Translations under genes and position numbers: made by a program
The notes under the pieces: generated by a model
Told to the model about the DNA's origin: nothing
Seen by the model: only the letters and a program-made list of their open reading frames with translations
Database searches by the model: none
Shown: positions 7,325 to 8,749 of the stretch, in pieces
Layout: every line of letters begins with the position of its first letter
How positions within the stretch are numbered: position 1 is the first letter of the stretch
Source: CAYLJO01 sp964383905
GTDB lineage: Bacteria; Acidobacteriota; Blastocatellia; Pyrinomonadales; Pyrinomonadaceae
Assembly (NCBI GenBank): GCA_964383905.1
Contig: CAYLJO010000247.1
Coordinates: 1-8,749 of the forward strand
DNA length: 8,749 nt
Reading direction: 5' to 3'

Positions 7325-7510
7325 TCACCCATTGCCGGCGCCCATCTGGCCCCTCCGGTAGTCCTCAATCGCCTGATAGATTTCCGCGCCGTCCCGGTCA
7401 CGGCGCCTGCCCCACGGCGCCTCGCCGGCGCCCAAACACACCATCACCGGCCCGTCCTCAGTCCGCGCCGTCGGGATACCCGCCGGCGGCACAGAAGCGA
7501 GCCGCTTCAT
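7325..7510 (-). pseudogene. Short 61-codon frame, possible remnant of a pirin-like gene
   Basis: This lies in the 319-bp gap between the nitroreductase start and the DoxX stop, on the operon strand. The frame starts ATG 7510 without its own ribosome-binding site, but that ATG overlaps (ATGA) the stop of a 10-codon frame (7507-7539, MRLAPNPRPT) whose ATG 7539 has a strong AAGGAG 5 nt upstream. The 61-residue product ends EIYQAIEDYRRGQMG, reminiscent of the C-terminal helix of pirins (EEIxQAxxDYxxGR), and contains GPVMV, which could match the pirin GPFVM segment, but the rest is unrelated and too short. Pirins are common neighbours of DoxX/nitroreductase/HxlR genes, so a gene collapsed by deletion and frameshift is plausible. 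A genuine small coupled protein or a chance frame are the alternatives. No function is assigned. Confidence 0.3.
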
Positions 7511-7576
7511 GTCGGCCGCGGGTTCGGCGCGAGGCGCATTGAATCTCCTTCTTCACATCACGCGGCCCTTTGCACT

Positions 7577-8044
<468 letters not shown>

Positions 8045-8076
8045 AACCCTCCCCTTACCGTACGTTGCGTAGCCAC

Positions 8077-8091
8077 CTTACTTTTGGTAAG
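8077..8091. promoter_or_regulatory. Candidate HxlR operator, CTTAC-N5-GTAAG
   Basis: A perfect 5-bp inverted repeat with a 5-bp spacer lies in the 128-bp divergent region, starting about 14 bp downstream of the -10 box of the DoxX promoter, so a bound protein would block early transcription. Extra half-sites occur at 8054-8058 (CTTAC, 23 bp away) and 8148-8152 (GTAAG, near the regulator's start). Short TAC/GTA-type inverted repeats are typical of HxlR/YodB targets; binding here is inferred. Confidence 0.5.
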
Positions 8092-8104
8092 CTAAGTGGG
8101 GAGG

Positions 8105-8133
8105 ATGATACCCCGTCAGGCTACAACAGTCAA
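8105..8133 (-). promoter_or_regulatory. Sigma-70 promoter for the DoxX operon
   Basis: On the minus strand: -35 TTGACT (8128-8133), a 17-bp spacer, and -10 TATCAT (8105-8110). Five of six -35 bases match TTGACA and the spacing is ideal. The transcript would start near 8098 and have a leader of about 54 nt before ATG 8044. No equally good plus-strand promoter for the regulator was found in the same region. Confidence 0.65.
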
Positions 8134-8172
8134 GTAGGCAATTAAAAGTAAGTAAAGCGAGAGGACTTATCC

Positions 8173-8559
8173 GTGCCAAAAGAGACGAGCCGAGCTAAAA
8201 GCCTTGCTAAACGGTCGGCGTCTTCCTCGACGAGACATGCCGGCGAAGGCGAATCGAAAGTCTGTGCGCGCTTTCACCACGCGGTCGAACTGATCGGGCG
8301 GCGTTGGAGCGGCGCGATCATTAGCGTGATGCTCGGTGGGCCGCAGTGCTTTAACGAAATGTTGGCGGCGGTGCCGGGATTATCCGACCGTCTGCTCACC
8401 GAGCGGCTGCGTGAGCTTGAGTCGGAGGGGCTCGTCCGGCGCACGGTCATCCCCGGCCCGCCGGTGCGGGTGAGCTACGAGCTGACGGAGGCAGGTAAGA
8501 GTCTGAAACCTGTGATCGAGAGTCTGGGCCGGTGGGCCGAGCGGTGGGTGAAAGAGTAG
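8173..8559 (+). CDS. HxlR-family (DUF24) winged-helix transcriptional regulator
   Basis: A 128-residue DNA-binding protein. A basic, serine-rich N-terminal tail (1-29) precedes the HxlR winged helix: VCARFHHAVELIGRRWSGAIISVML (30-54), CFNEMLAAVPGLSDRLLTERLRELESEGLVRR (59-90, helix-turn-helix and recognition helix), the wing TVIPGPPVRVSYELTEAGKSL, and a C-terminal dimerisation helix. Cys31 stands near the place of the conserved N-terminal cysteine that senses quinones/electrophiles in YodB-type members; Cys59 is the only other cysteine. Start GTG 8173 has AGGA (8162-8165) 7 nt upstream. It is divergent from the DoxX/nitroreductase operon and most likely controls that operon and itself through the shared 128-bp region. 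The inducer is unknown; an oxidant or quinone is a reasonable guess from family precedent. Confidence 0.92.
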   Translation: MPKETSRAKSLAKRSASSSTRHAGEGESKVCARFHHAVELIGRRWSGAIISVMLGGPQCFNEMLAAVPGLSDRLLTERLRELESEGLVRRTVIPGPPVRVSYELTEAGKSLKPVIESLGRWAERWVKE

Positions 8560-8650
8560 AAGTAGAAGGAGCCGGGCACTTCATCTAACGGGAGAACCCG
8601 GAACTAGTCGCAACTGCTGGACCTCTGTTGTTTGTTCTTTGTTCCCCCTG

Positions 8651-8678
8651 TTTTTCCTCTGTGTCCTGCGGCGGTTCA
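8651..8678 (+). repeat. Degenerate intergenic repeat, copy 2
   Basis: TTTTTCCTCTGTG followed by TCCTGCGGCGGTTCA is a shorter, diverged version of the repeat at 6558-6596, in the same orientation. It lies in the non-coding 190 bp after the regulator gene. The stretch 8560-8650 shows no gene. Confidence 0.45.
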
Positions 8679-8695
8679 TCTCTCTTTCTTCCATC

Positions 8696-8730
8696 CACTT
8701 CTGAGATCTTAAATCTCCAATCTGAAATTC
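8696..8730 (-). repeat. Degenerate 7-bp periodic, AT-rich repeat
   Basis: Read on the minus strand, five consecutive heptamers can be laid out as GAATTTC, AGATTGG, AGATTTA, AGATCTC and AGAAGTG, with AGAT-type starts in register. The stretch is much richer in A/T than the surrounding genes and runs toward the window edge. Its period equals that of the AGTGATA repeat at 3884-3902, although the unit differs. Confidence 0.4.
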
Positions 8731-8749
8731 TTCCTCTTTTCAAATTTCC

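Noticed and set aside
8572..8601. CCGGG ... CCCGG inverted repeat after the regulator as a terminator
   Set aside because: The loop is 20 nt, the stem only 5 bp, and no T-run follows directly.

Overview
The window looks like a stretch of chromosome from a GC-rich, diderm (outer-membrane-bearing) bacterium. The gene families, their protein character and the style of the AT-richer intergenic repeats remind me of Acidobacteriota (Blastocatellia-like), but no rRNA or marker gene is present, so this assignment is an inference. All but one of the annotated genes are intact; the exception is the first, which enters from the left edge. One intergenic gap holds what may be a broken gene.

Left half (1-5055, plus strand): an RND (HAE1/AcrB-type) efflux pump subunit lacking only its N-terminal part, then 8 bp later its outer-membrane channel (NodT/TolC type). 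Together with a periplasmic adaptor presumably encoded upstream, they would form a tripartite drug/solvent efflux pump. An aldo/keto reductase follows after a 46-bp gap containing a small 7-bp repeat, and may be read from the same transcript.

Middle (5113-6327): a soluble diadenylate cyclase (c-di-AMP synthase) domain protein on the plus strand faces a small STAS-domain protein on the minus strand. Both carry a substitution at a residue that is important in characterised relatives: RHR reads RHL in the cyclase, and the STAS phospho-serine position reads Glu. A GC hairpin lies between the convergent ends. The 294-bp gap upstream of the STAS gene carries short tandem 10-bp units and a degenerate repeat that occurs again at the right end of the window.

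Right half (6622-8559): a compact, apparently self-regulated redox/electrophile-response unit. An HxlR-family regulator (plus strand) is divergent from a minus-strand operon: a DoxX membrane protein, a short possibly decayed gene, and a RutE-like nitroreductase. The shared intergenic region has a near-consensus sigma-70 promoter for the operon and a perfect inverted repeat (CTTAC-N5-GTAAG) just downstream of it, a plausible HxlR operator. HxlR + DoxX + nitroreductase recalls the YodB/CatR quinone-stress regulons of Bacillus. The last 190 bp are non-coding and repeat-rich.
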